This document shows, piece by piece, positions 34,964 to 43,983 of a DNA stretch of 64,000 bases. The stretch spans positions 584,834 through 648,833 of the forward strand of contig NZ_STGV01000002.1 in the NCBI RefSeq assembly GCF_004912165.1, given 5' to 3'. Each line of letters opens with the position of its first letter. The first letter of the stretch is position 1. Both the position numbers and the translations under genes were made by a program. The notes below the pieces were generated by a model. That model was not told where the DNA came from, did no database searches, and saw only the letters and a program-made list of their open reading frames with translations. Source of the DNA: Peteryoungia ipomoeae (GTDB taxonomy: Bacteria > Pseudomonadota > Alphaproteobacteria > Rhizobiales > Rhizobiaceae).

Positions 34964-35910
34964 AGGCGCACCCGCGGATCAACGAGAATATAGAGCATAT
35001 CGACGATAAAGTTGATGAGAACGTAGATCGCAGCGACCACAAGAAGCGCTCCCTGAATGACCGGGTAATCGCGGCGCAGGACGGCTGACACGACGAGGTT
35101 ACCGACGCCCGGCAGGCCGAAAACAGTTTCGGTGACAACGGCGCCAGCGACAAGCATGGCAATCGACAGGCCGATGACCGTGATGATCGGGATCATCGCG
35201 TTCTTCAGTGCGTGTTTGAGGATGACGCGTCCCTCGCAAGCGCCCTTGGCGCGGGCTGTGCGGACATAGTCGTCACCCAACACATCGAGCATGGCGGCCC
35301 GGGTGAAGCGTGTGATGAGCGCGGAGTTGACCACACCGAGTGCCACGGCAGGGAGCACGAGATGGTGCAGGCGATCGAGGAACGGCGTCTCGGGGCCGCC
35401 ATAGCCGGATGCCGGGAACCAGCCCTGCCCGACCGCGAAGATCTGGATCAGCATCAGGCCGAGCCAGAAGCTCGGCACGCTTGCGGCAATCATGGTCAGC
35501 GTGACGACGATCTGGTCGAACAAGGTACCGCGCTTGACCGCCGAGAGAATACCGACGGGAAGCGCGATTGCGACTGCGATCAGGATGGAGAACAGGGTCA
35601 GGAAGAAGGTCGGCTCGGCCCTGGCGGCCAGGGCTGTTGTGACCGGCTGCCCGAGGAAGATCGACTGGCCGAGATCACCTTGCAATATGCCCAGCACGAA
35701 CTGGCCATATTGCATGAGGAGAGGCGCATCGAGACCCATCCGACTGCGCAATTGCGCGATGTCTTCCGGGGTCGCATCCGACCCCAGCATGACGGCGGCA
35801 GGATCGCCAGGCGTGACGCGAACGATGATGAAGACCACCGTCACGACGAGAGCAAGCACGACGAGCATGCCCCCCAGCCGTTTCAGCAGCGCCAGTGCAA
35901 TCCTTGCCAT
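34960..35910 (-). CDS. Dipeptide-type ABC permease (DppB-like)
   Basis: A 316-residue permease with six membrane segments; the first is residues about 10-30. DppB-family motifs include FIIVRVTPGDPAAVMLG and the EAA-type loop DVLGDDYVRTARAKGACEG. It lies 17 bases after the binding-protein gene. Confidence 0.92.
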   Translation of the reverse strand: MARIALALLKRLGGMLVVLALVVTVVFIIVRVTPGDPAAVMLGSDATPEDIAQLRSRMGLDAPLLMQYGQFVLGILQGDLGQSIFLGQPVTTALAARAEPTFFLTLFSILIAVAIALPVGILSAVKRGTLFDQIVVTLTMIAASVPSFWLGLMLIQIFAVGQGWFPASGYGGPETPFLDRLHHLVLPAVALGVVNSALITRFTRAAMLDVLGDDYVRTARAKGACEGRVILKHALKNAMIPIITVIGLSIAMLVAGAVVTETVFGLPGVGNLVVSAVLRRDYPVIQGALLVVAAIYVLINFIVDMLYILVDPRVRL

Positions 35911-35927
35911 GGTCGGTTCTCAGTTCC

Positions 35928-37445
35928 TTACTGCTTCGGGGTCACGTTCCAGAAATGCGGCCAGTAGGTGGGCTCATAGCCGGTCACTCCATTGGCCACA
36001 CCGGAAACGGCGTTGAAGTTGCCGACCTTGTAGAGCGGCGCATCGTCGTAGATTACGGTCTGGATCGCGTCCCAGGCCGCCTTCTTGGCCTCGTCGGTCG
36101 TTGCCTCCATGTAAGTCGCAACGGCCTTTGCCTTCTGCTCGGAGACATACCAGCCCGGATAGGTGTCGGTGATCGTGTTGATCGTCGTCGGGTCACCCGG
36201 GAAGTTGGAATGGGTAATGAAGATGTCCCATTCCTTCGGATCGGCGCGGCGGGTGGTCAGCGTTGCCCAGTCCACGACCTGCAGATCGACCTTGAAGCCG
36301 GCGGCTTCGAGATAGGCCTTGGCGACCTCGCCGATCTTGTAGTGGAATTCATACTGGCGACTGGTCATCAGGCGGATCGGGGTGCCGTCGTAGCCCGCAG
36401 CTTCCAGCAGCTTGGCCGCGGCCTCCGGATCGCCTTCGCCGTAACGAGCAACGCCGGCTTCGGTGTGCCAGAAGGATTCCTCGGGGAAAATCGAAGCATC
36501 AACGCTGAAGAAGCGGTCATCCGAGAAGGCGGCGAGCATCATGTCGTTCGGGTTAAGCGCAACCTGGACGGCCTGCCGCAACTCCTTCTTCGTCAGAAGG
36601 CCTTGCTGCATGTTCATGTTCATCGACGCCCAGCCGGCGTTCTTGAAGATGACAGGCTTGGCGCTGTCGCTTGCCTCGACGCGCTCGTAAGCGCTGACCG
36701 GGAGCGAATCGGCATAATCAAACTGGCCGGAGATCAGGCCCTCGACGCGCGTGTTGGCGTCAGGCACGGGAACGAAACGGATCTCCTTGGCGATTGCTTC
36801 GCGCTTGCCGGCATAATTACTGATTTCGCCTTCCGGGGACTTGTAGTCCTCGAAGCGGACGAGCTGGGTATATTGATCGGGCTTGCGTTCCTTCAGGGCA
36901 TAGGGACCAGTGCCGACAAACTCGGTGAGCGTGTCCGCAATCTTCTCCGAGGGCATGATGACAGAGGCCTGGGACAGCGTTGCAAGCAGCGGTGCGTAGC
37001 GCGACTTCAACTTGATGACGACAGCGTTGCCACCGTCTTCGGTCAGGGATTCGACGAGTGCTGCAACCTGCTTGCCCTTGGAGTTGATCGCCATCCAGCG
37101 ATTGAGGGACGCTGTAACGTCCTTCGCATCCAGATCACTGCCATCGTGGAACTTCACGCCTTCCCGAAGCGCGATCTTGTAGGTGAGGCCGTCTTCCGAG
37201 ACTTCCGGCATGCCGGCGGCCAGAAGCGGAACCGACTTCCACTGGGCATCGTAGGTGTAGAGCGTCTCGAAAATGTGCTGGTCAATGGTCAGCACGATGT
37301 CGGTCGGCGTCTGCATGACATCCAGCGTTGGCGGCTCGCCGATGGTGGCGATGGTCAGGACACCTTCGCTCGCCTGCGCCAGTGCCAGGCTGCTGGTGCC
37401 GGCCATAGCGGCCAATGTGAATAGAACGAGTGCACTCTTTTTCAT
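35928..37445 (-). CDS. Peptide ABC transporter substrate-binding protein (SBP family 5)
   Basis: A 505-residue periplasmic binding protein of the DppA/OppA family. The signal peptide is MKKSALVLFTLAAMAGTSSLALA. The LTYKIALREGVKFHDGSDLDAKDV segment is the family-5 signature. It delivers peptides or peptide-like compounds to the DppBC-type permeases. It lies 64 bases after the M81 hydrolase gene. Confidence 0.92.
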   Translation of the reverse strand: MKKSALVLFTLAAMAGTSSLALAQASEGVLTIATIGEPPTLDVMQTPTDIVLTIDQHIFETLYTYDAQWKSVPLLAAGMPEVSEDGLTYKIALREGVKFHDGSDLDAKDVTASLNRWMAINSKGKQVAALVESLTEDGGNAVVIKLKSRYAPLLATLSQASVIMPSEKIADTLTEFVGTGPYALKERKPDQYTQLVRFEDYKSPEGEISNYAGKREAIAKEIRFVPVPDANTRVEGLISGQFDYADSLPVSAYERVEASDSAKPVIFKNAGWASMNMNMQQGLLTKKELRQAVQVALNPNDMMLAAFSDDRFFSVDASIFPEESFWHTEAGVARYGEGDPEAAAKLLEAAGYDGTPIRLMTSRQYEFHYKIGEVAKAYLEAAGFKVDLQVVDWATLTTRRADPKEWDIFITHSNFPGDPTTINTITDTYPGWYVSEQKAKAVATYMEATTDEAKKAAWDAIQTVIYDDAPLYKVGNFNAVSGVANGVTGYEPTYWPHFWNVTPKQ

Positions 37446-37509
37446 GGAATTCCCCTTGTTGCCTTCAGTTCAGTGGTCTTGCGGTTTGTCCGTTTGGACC
37501 CTCCGGATA

Positions 37510-38997
37510 TCAGCCATCGAGCCCCAACGGATCCTGGACGCGCGGCCAGAGCTCGAGGCTTGCCTTGCGATAGGGCGTGGTTGCGGGATCGGTGGGATAG
37601 GATGTCGGCGCGGCGATGTAGACGATCTCCGACGAGATCGGCGCGAAGCCGGCATAGAAATGGTTCGTCGACTTGATCAGGAGAAACGACTTGGTGCCAA
37701 AGTCGATGCCCTGATTGGCGAAGATGTCCGGCTCATAGGTCTGCGTCCGACTGGTGATGAGAACGATGTCGATTTCGGTGCCGAGTGGCCTGATCACGGC
37801 GGCATTGCCGAGGGTGACTCGCGAGTTGCGGAAACTCTGCCAGCCTGCATGGAAAACCTTGACGACTGTGACGCGCAGATCGATCGGCTCTCCGCCATCC
37901 GGGCCGGACTTTCCGCCAATGCGCAATGAAAGCTCGGCACCCTCGCCGGCCGCGTGACAAAAGCTCACGGCGACGGGATCCCAGATCGTCGCGACCGCGA
38001 AATTGTCGAAGCCGCGCTCGATCATGCGCCGCAGAATATGGGTGGCATCACCGGCGACGCCGCCGCCCGGATTGTCCCAGACGTCTGCGATCGTGACCGG
38101 CAGCCCAGGCTGGGCAGATCGAATGGAGAGCGCCCTGTCCAGGCCGTTTTCCGTATCGAACATCGGCATCGCGGTCGACTTGCGCAGCCTGTAGAGCTCA
38201 TGCCCGAGCGCCTCCGCCAGCGCATCGCCCTTTGACTTGTCGGCATCGGAAACGACGACGATCCGCGTGCCCATATCCGGTACATCGCCCGCCATGAAGC
38301 CGTGAATGACCGAGATCGACAGGATGCCGTTGGTGCCTTCGAGCACCTTCAGGCGATCGACATAGGAGCGCATGGGTTCGCGGCTCGTCGGGTAGATCGT
38401 GATCATCCGGCAGTCGAAGGTGGAGATGAGCGGCTTGATCTGCCCACGAAGTGCCTGCATTGCAAGGTCAACGACATGCTCGCCACGCTGCTCGAAATCC
38501 GTATGTGGAAATTCAAGGAAGGCCGCGAGTATGTCGAGATTGGCGACACGCAGATCGGTCAGGTGGCTGTGGGGATCGAACTCGGCTGCGATGAGCACGG
38601 TCGGACCGACGATGCCGCGCACTCTCGAAAGCAAGTCGCCCTCCGGATCGTCATAGCCTTGCGCAACCATGGCACCATGGAGACCCAGGACCACTGCATC
38701 GACAGGCAGTGCCGCGCGCAGTTCGTCCAGGATCTGATCGCGCAGGGTCTCATAGGTTCGCTGTTGGATCAGGCCTGCGGGCTCCGCCCAACAGGAGGTC
38801 CCTTCGATCGTGGTGAAACCCTCTTCCCTCGCACGACGTCGCAGGATCGGCACAACGGACGAGCACAAGGTTGGCGTGTCGGGATGCTCGCCGGGCGCAG
38901 CATAGAAGGCCGCCCGAAAGGCGTTCATGTCCGTCGGCACGGGAGAGAATGTGTTTGTTTCAGTCGCCAACGAGGCGGTGAAGATGCGCATGCCCAT
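37510..38997 (-). CDS. M81-family (MlrC-like) metallohydrolase
   Basis: A 495-residue M81 peptidase, the family of microcystinase C. Candidate zinc ligands are E13 (ATETNTFSP), H107 (LGLHGAMV), D141 and H143 (FDPHSHLT) and H165 (EFPHTDFEQRG). In the microcystin pathway MlrC cuts linearised peptide; in rhizobia the substrate is unknown. No signal peptide is seen, so it acts in the cytoplasm on imported compounds. It is the first gene of the importer-RidA operon. Confidence 0.9.
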   Translation of the reverse strand: MGMRIFTASLATETNTFSPVPTDMNAFRAAFYAAPGEHPDTPTLCSSVVPILRRRAREEGFTTIEGTSCWAEPAGLIQQRTYETLRDQILDELRAALPVDAVVLGLHGAMVAQGYDDPEGDLLSRVRGIVGPTVLIAAEFDPHSHLTDLRVANLDILAAFLEFPHTDFEQRGEHVVDLAMQALRGQIKPLISTFDCRMITIYPTSREPMRSYVDRLKVLEGTNGILSISVIHGFMAGDVPDMGTRIVVVSDADKSKGDALAEALGHELYRLRKSTAMPMFDTENGLDRALSIRSAQPGLPVTIADVWDNPGGGVAGDATHILRRMIERGFDNFAVATIWDPVAVSFCHAAGEGAELSLRIGGKSGPDGGEPIDLRVTVVKVFHAGWQSFRNSRVTLGNAAVIRPLGTEIDIVLITSRTQTYEPDIFANQGIDFGTKSFLLIKSTNHFYAGFAPISSEIVYIAAPTSYPTDPATTPYRKASLELWPRVQDPLGLDG

Positions 38998-39526
38998 TTT
39001 CCAAATGCAGGTCCGCGATGACGCAATCCCGCTATGGATGCGACTTGCGCCCGCTTATTGTTGCCGCTGGAGTGCTTAAGACCATCCAATTAGCCGCTTC
39101 AGAACGCGGCGAGTTTGGCACCAAGCCTTTCAAGCTCCCACTGAATTTCGTTCACCCTGTCACCGTTCGGTGTAATTTATTTTCTTATTAACGCGGCTAG
39201 AGGCTACAAAGTCAACCGCGCACCGGCTTGATTTCCAATATTTGTGTAATTCGTTTTCTTGAGTGGAGGCTTCAGCGACAAACTGGACAGCAATGCGAAG
39301 CCGCCGAGCGGTCTTTGAACAGGTCTAAATTCGTTTGGATACAGGTGAGTATGGTTCCGCGGCGTCGCCATCGGACACCCTGATGGCACCGACTATCGGC
39401 ATCACATGAAGGATCGGTGCAGAACCTATCCCTCGATTATCGAGTTGCCTTCCATCTCGGCAGCAAGGATAGGACGTCGAGAAGCCGCCGTGCGGATCTC
39501 TCTGATGTCGCGAGGAATCGCCGCCA
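38998..39526. other. 529-base intergenic region upstream of the M81 operon
   Basis: No convincing gene is seen on either strand. The region holds AT-richer sequence and two near-identical 17-base words on the same strand, at 39170-39186 and 39244-39260 (15 of 17 match). It must contain the promoter of the M81 operon and the 3' end of the GntR transcript. Confidence 0.6.
39170..39260. repeat. Pair of 17-base direct repeats upstream of the M81 gene
   Basis: GTGTAATTTATTTTCTT at 39170-39186 and GTGTAATTCGTTTTCTT at 39244-39260 differ at two positions and are spaced 74 bases apart (about seven helical turns). They lie 173-263 bases upstream of the M81 start and could be regulator binding sites. 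Confidence 0.45.
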
Positions 39527-40225
39527 CTACGGCTCGAGGCCGGCGCAGCGCGCGGTGTTGCGGATATGGTTTTCCATCTCCAGCTTGGCGCGAGCTGCAT
39601 CGTTTGCCCTCAGCGCTGCGATGATGCTGCGATGTTCGCCGATCGATTGCCGCATACGCTCGGGATCGGTGATCGGTATCGGCTGTCGTTGTGTTTCCGT
39701 GACCTGGTCCCGCACCGTCTGATAGAGTGCCTTCAGCATCACGTTGGCGCAGGCGGAAACGATCATGCCGTGAAAATCGAGGTCCGCCTCGACATTGGCA
39801 AGCAGATCCTGGTTGGCCCAGCATTCCTCCATGGTCCGTGTTGCTTTTTCCATTCCGTCGAGTTGCAACTGTGTGAGCCTGCCGGCTGCCAGCCTAGCGA
39901 TCTCGCCTTCAAGCAATATACGCGTCTGGAAGACATCAAAAACGGAATAGCTGTCAGAGTACCGCCATGGCGCCATGTGTGCGGATGCATCGGAGCGAGA
40001 GGAAGCCTGCTTTGCGACGAAGGTGCCGCGTCCCGCTTCCGTCTTCAGGAGACCGAGCGTCTCCAGCGTCAGAAGAGCTTCACGCAGCGAGGCGCGGCTG
40101 ATGCCGAACTTCTGTGAAAACTCCCGTTGCGACGGGATTTTTTCGCCAGCCTTCAACTGTCCGGACTGGATCATGCCCTGGATCTCGCGCGCGACGGACT
40201 GTGGGACAAGCGTCTTGTTGAGCAT
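39527..40225 (-). CDS. GntR-family regulator, FadR subfamily
   Basis: A 232-residue regulator. The N-terminal winged helix includes IPSQREFSQKFGISRASLREALLTLETLGLL. The C-terminal FCD domain (about residues 90-215) has the metal/ligand residues in DLDFHGMIV and EHRSIIAAL. FadR-type regulators usually respond to organic or amino acids and control divergent transport genes. I chose the ATG at 40225 because GGAGGA lies about nine bases upstream; another ATG three codons earlier abuts the ribosome site. Confidence 0.9.
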   Translation of the reverse strand: MLNKTLVPQSVAREIQGMIQSGQLKAGEKIPSQREFSQKFGISRASLREALLTLETLGLLKTEAGRGTFVAKQASSRSDASAHMAPWRYSDSYSVFDVFQTRILLEGEIARLAAGRLTQLQLDGMEKATRTMEECWANQDLLANVEADLDFHGMIVSACANVMLKALYQTVRDQVTETQRQPIPITDPERMRQSIGEHRSIIAALRANDAARAKLEMENHIRNTARCAGLEP

Positions 40226-40317
40226 TCGGTACATTTCCTCCCGCCGGTGCTGCCGAGCCAATCTATTTTTTCCGGCCTCCTCTTGCCAAGGGCAAAGCCG
40301 CGTGCTTGTTTGGCCTG

Positions 40318-40340
40318 ACTGGTCTGACCAGTTGGACCAA
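40318..40340. promoter_or_regulatory. Candidate FadR-type operator between the regulator and the importer
   Basis: ACTGGTCTGACCAGT (40318-40332) is a perfect 15-base palindrome matching the TGGTCnGACCA form bound by FadR-subfamily GntR proteins. It is followed at once by a second small palindrome, TTGGACCAA (40332-40340). The sites are 40 bases upstream of the binding-protein start and about 95 from the regulator start. Confidence 0.65.
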
Positions 40341-40379
40341 TGTAGATTGAGTCATGTTCAAAAAACAAGGGGAACTCTC

Positions 40380-41174
40380 ATGACACGTTCAACCATTTCG
40401 ATAGCAACACTTGTCGCAGGTCTCGTCGCCTCACTCGGCTCAACGGCCCATGCGGCCGACCTGACCGTTGGCGCCAACATCGGCAACGTGCCGTGGGAAT
40501 TCGAGGACGCCAGCGGCAAAGTGACCGGCTTCGAAGTCGATCTCGTCAACGAGATCGCCAAGCGCCTCGGCAAGAGCGTCGAATTCGTCAACACGCCCTT
40601 CAACGGTCTCTTCCCGGCCGTTCAGTCCGGCCGCATCAACATGGCGATCTCCTCGATCACCATCACCGAGAAGCGCCTGGAATCGGTGACGTTCGCCCAG
40701 CCCTACTACGATAGCGACCAGTCGCTGACCGTCACGGCGGCTTCAGGCATCGAAAACCTGAAGGGCATGGAAGGCAAGGTCGTCGGTGTCGATACCGGTT
40801 CGACCGGCGACATGTGGGCCGAAGCCAACAAGGGCGAATACAAGCTCGGCGAAATCCGTCGATTTGAAGGCCTGCAGCCAGCCATGCTCGACCTCGTGGC
40901 AGGACGCGTCGACGGCTATATCTCCGACATTCCGGCCCTGCTCTACTACGTCAAGGACAAGCCCGAGCTTAAAGTCGTCGAGCGCATCCCGACCGGGGAA
41001 AAATACTCGATCATGTTCAACAAGAACGATCCTCTGGCGACCGAAGTCAACGCGGTCATCACCACGCTCAAGCAGGAAGGCTTCATCGCGAAGCTGCATG
41101 AAACCTGGTTCGGCGCAAAGGCAGAGGACACCACCTCGACCGTTACCGTTCTCGACATGCCCAAGGGCAAGTAA
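40380..41174 (+). CDS. Amino-acid-type ABC binding protein (SBP family 3)
   Basis: A 264-residue periplasmic binding protein with a signal peptide (MTRSTISIATLVAGLVASLGSTAHA). The family-3 pattern is clear: NVPWEFEDASGKVTGFEVDL followed by NEIAKRLGKSVEFV. The ligand is probably an amino acid or a derivative. I chose the ATG at 40380 just after GGGGAACTCTC; a long upstream open frame overlaps the regulator on the other strand. Confidence 0.92.
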   Translation: MTRSTISIATLVAGLVASLGSTAHAADLTVGANIGNVPWEFEDASGKVTGFEVDLVNEIAKRLGKSVEFVNTPFNGLFPAVQSGRINMAISSITITEKRLESVTFAQPYYDSDQSLTVTAASGIENLKGMEGKVVGVDTGSTGDMWAEANKGEYKLGEIRRFEGLQPAMLDLVAGRVDGYISDIPALLYYVKDKPELKVVERIPTGEKYSIMFNKNDPLATEVNAVITTLKQEGFIAKLHETWFGAKAEDTTSTVTVLDMPKGK

Positions 41175-41236
41175 GCCTGTGATGCATCCGGCGGGACACA
41201 CAAGTCCCGCCGGTTCACCAAAGGAGCCGACGCGGC

Positions 41237-41908
41237 ATGACACTCCTGAATACCTTCTTCAATCTGCAGGTCCTGGCGGACAGCTTGCCGGCACTGCTCT
41301 GGGGCCTCATCGTGACGCTGCAGATCGGCGTGACGAGCATCCTGATCGGCCTTGCCGGCGGCCTCTTTCTCGCGGTGGCGCGGCTCTACGCGCCCGGCTT
41401 CGTCAAGCTTCTCATTCGCGTCTACGTCGACATTTTCCGCTCGATCCCGCTTTTGGTGCTTCTGATCGTCGTCTACTACGCGCTGCCCTTCGTCGGCATA
41501 CGCCTGTCGCCCTTCCTGTCCGCGGTTACGGCGCTGTCGCTGGTGTCTGCCGCGTATACGGCGGAAATCTTCCGGGCAGGCATCGAGGCGATCCCGCATG
41601 GCCAGTTCGAGGCTTCGGCAGCGCTTGGCCTTTCCAACCGTCACACCATGATCGACGTGATCCTGCCCCAGGCGATCCGCATCGTCATCCCGCCGCTGAC
41701 CAACAACTGCATCAACGTGATGAAGGATACAGCCCTGGCATCGGTTGTCGCGATGCCTGACCTCCTTAAACAGGCCACCCAGGCACAAGCGATTGCGGCC
41801 AATCCGACGCCGCTGATCGGCGCGGCCCTCATCTACATAGCCCTGCTCTGGCCGATGGTTGCCGTCGTCTCGCGCCTCGAGAAACATTTCAGCCGGGGGA
41901 AACGCTGA
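41237..41908 (+). CDS. Polar amino-acid-type ABC permease
   Basis: A 223-residue permease of the HisMQ/GlnP type with about five membrane segments. The family motif is [35 protein letters not shown]. Its stop overlaps the ATPase start (TGATG), so translation is coupled. One permease gene implies a homodimer. Confidence 0.92.
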   Translation: MTLLNTFFNLQVLADSLPALLWGLIVTLQIGVTSILIGLAGGLFLAVARLYAPGFVKLLIRVYVDIFRSIPLLVLLIVVYYALPFVGIRLSPFLSAVTALSLVSAAYTAEIFRAGIEAIPHGQFEASAALGLSNRHTMIDVILPQAIRIVIPPLTNNCINVMKDTALASVVAMPDLLKQATQAQAIAANPTPLIGAALIYIALLWPMVAVVSRLEKHFSRGKR

Positions 41909-42657
41909 TGTCTAAGAGCAATCCACCGCTGATCTCCATCAGGGGACTGACCAAGGCCTATGGCACCTTTACCGTGCTGCATGGTATCGACCTTGATATC
42001 GCCGAGGGCGAAGTCGTCTGCGTGATCGGCCCATCGGGATCCGGCAAGTCGACCCTGATCCGCTGCATCAACCATCTCGAAGACTTCGCCGCCGAAAGCC
42101 GGATCACCGTCGACGGCATTCGCGTCGAGCCTGGTCCGGCACTCGCCAAGGTGCGCGCCGAAGTGGGCATGGTCTTCCAGTCATTCAACCTCTTTCCGCA
42201 TATGACGGTCCTGAAGAATGTCATGCTGGCGCCGATGCGCGTTCGTGGCACGCCGGAAGCGGAGGCGGAGAGGAAAGCCAGAGATCTGCTTGCCCGCGTC
42301 GGCATCTCCGAACAGGCGGAGAAGTTTCCGGGCCAGCTTTCCGGCGGTCAGCAGCAGCGCGTGGCAATCGCCCGTGCGCTCGCCATGGAGCCGCGCGTAC
42401 TCCTCTTCGACGAGCCCACCTCCGCCCTCGACCCGGAAATGGTCGGCGAAGTGCTCGATGTCATGCGCAAGCTCGCCGGTTCAGGCGTCACCATGATCGT
42501 CGTCACCCACGAGATGGGATTTGCCCGACAGGTCGCAGACCGGGTGATCTTCATGGATGGCGGGCGCCTGGTGGAGAGCGGTGCTCCAACCGACATCTTC
42601 GACGCTCCGAAACACGAACGGACGCGCGGCTTTCTTCGCGCCGTCCTCAATCACTGA
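41908..42657 (+). CDS. Polar amino-acid-type ABC ATPase (GlnQ-like)
   Basis: A 249-residue ATPase with complete motifs: Walker [11 protein letters not shown]-loop [10 protein letters not shown], signature LSGGQQQR, Walker [15 protein letters not shown] and H-loop VTHEM. It energises the adjacent permease and is followed 29 bases later by the PLP enzyme gene. Confidence 0.93.
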   Translation: MSKSNPPLISIRGLTKAYGTFTVLHGIDLDIAEGEVVCVIGPSGSGKSTLIRCINHLEDFAAESRITVDGIRVEPGPALAKVRAEVGMVFQSFNLFPHMTVLKNVMLAPMRVRGTPEAEAERKARDLLARVGISEQAEKFPGQLSGGQQQRVAIARALAMEPRVLLFDEPTSALDPEMVGEVLDVMRKLAGSGVTMIVVTHEMGFARQVADRVIFMDGGRLVESGAPTDIFDAPKHERTRGFLRAVLNH

Positions 42658-42686
42658 ACAAGAAAAGACATTGGAGGACACCCGCC

Positions 42687-43955
42687 ATGGCCACTTCTGA
42701 CCCGAAGGCGCTTGATCTTGATTACGTCCGCAGCCAATTTCCGGGGCTCGCCAACGGATGGACCTTCTTTGACAATGCCGGCGGCTCGCAGATCCTGAAG
42801 GGTGCGGTCGAGCGCATCAACACGTTCCTCTTTGACAAGAACGTTCAGATCGGCGGCTCGTATGCCGTCTCGCAGGCGGCAGCTGAAGCGCTGTACGAAG
42901 CGCGCACCGCCGCGATGCACCTCGTCAATGCGCGACGCCCGGAAGAAATCGTCTTCGGCAATTCGACGACAGCATTGCTTCAGAATCTCGCCCGCTCGAT
43001 GCATAGCCAGCTATCGGCAGGCGATGAAATCATCATTACGGTGTCTGACCATGAGTCCAATATCGGCCCCTGGGACCGGCTCCAGGAACGCGGCGTGATC
43101 TTGAAAATCTGGCCGCTGAACAAGAAGACGCTATCGCTTGATCTTGCCGATCTCGCTCCGCTGATGAGCGATCGTACGACACTCGTTTGCGTGACGCATT
43201 GCTCCAACATTCTCGGCTCGATCAACCCAATACGAGAAATTGCCGACTTCGTGCATGCGCGCGGCGCGCAAATCTGCGTCGATGCGGTTGCCTACGCTCC
43301 GCATCGGGCCGTCGATGTGCAGGCTTTCGACGTCGATTACTACGTCTTCAGCCTCTACAAGACCTATGGGCCGCACTACGCGCTGATATATGGCAAATAT
43401 GACCTGCTGCTCGAACTCGACACGCTTTATCACTACTTTTACGGGAGGGATAAGGTGCCTGGCAAACTCGAACCGGGCAACCCCAATTACGAGCTCGCCT
43501 ATTCCACCTGTGGCATCGTCGATTACCTCGTGAACCTTGGCGAACAGGCCGGAGAAACAGGGGGCCCTCGTCGCAAGATCGAGGCGGCCTATGCAGCGAT
43601 TGCGGCACAGGAGGACGCCTTGACGGAGCGTCTGCTGACCTATCTGCGCTCGCGCAACGACTGCATGATCGTCGGCCAGTCTGCCACCACGGACAACCGC
43701 GTGCCCACTATCGCCTTCCGTTTCGACGGGCGGGACGCTGGCGAGCTCTGCAAGGCTATGGATGCGGAGAAGATTGCCATGCGATTCGGTGATTTTCACT
43801 CCCGACGCCTCGCCGAATATCTCGGTTTGACCGATCATGGCGGCATGCTGCGCGTTTCGATGGTGCACTACAACACGCTCGAGGAGGTGGATCGCTTTAC
43901 GGCTGCACTCGACAGGATCCTTGCCGGCCAGGCGGGCCTCGCCAAGGCGGGATGA
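42687..43955 (+). CDS. Class V aminotransferase-fold PLP enzyme, cysteine-desulfurase-like but without the catalytic Cys
   Basis: A 422-residue PLP enzyme of the SufS/isopenicillin-N-epimerase-like fold. K225 in SLYKTYGPH is the Schiff-base lysine, D199 in CVDAVAYAPH binds the pyridine nitrogen and H122 in SDHESN stacks on the ring. The loop that carries the nucleophilic cysteine in SufS (RTGHHCA) reads RFGDFHS, with H371 at the Cys position. It is therefore unlikely to be a true desulfurase; a lyase, epimerase or transaminase acting on the imported compound fits better. It lies between an amino-acid importer and a hydantoinase. Confidence 0.85.
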   Translation: MATSDPKALDLDYVRSQFPGLANGWTFFDNAGGSQILKGAVERINTFLFDKNVQIGGSYAVSQAAAEALYEARTAAMHLVNARRPEEIVFGNSTTALLQNLARSMHSQLSAGDEIIITVSDHESNIGPWDRLQERGVILKIWPLNKKTLSLDLADLAPLMSDRTTLVCVTHCSNILGSINPIREIADFVHARGAQICVDAVAYAPHRAVDVQAFDVDYYVFSLYKTYGPHYALIYGKYDLLLELDTLYHYFYGRDKVPGKLEPGNPNYELAYSTCGIVDYLVNLGEQAGETGGPRRKIEAAYAAIAAQEDALTERLLTYLRSRNDCMIVGQSATTDNRVPTIAFRFDGRDAGELCKAMDAEKIAMRFGDFHSRRLAEYLGLTDHGGMLRVSMVHYNTLEEVDRFTAALDRILAGQAGLAKAG

Positions 43956-43983
43956 AACAGACAGGTTCAAGAGGGACAGGCTG

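Noticed and set aside
35895..37424. 509-codon open frame opposite the peptide binding protein
   Set aside because: Mirror of a strongly conserved gene with a signal peptide; no recognisable domains on this strand.
37446..37509. TGGTC ... GGACC half-sites between the M81 gene and the binding-protein gene
   Set aside because: Spacing is long and inside an operon; too weak compared with the perfect palindrome at 40318 to claim a second FadR-type site.
42687..43955. Annotation of this gene as cysteine desulfurase (SufS/CsdA)
   Set aside because: The fold fits, but the catalytic cysteine loop reads RFGDFHS with His at the Cys position, and no Suf/Isc genes are nearby.
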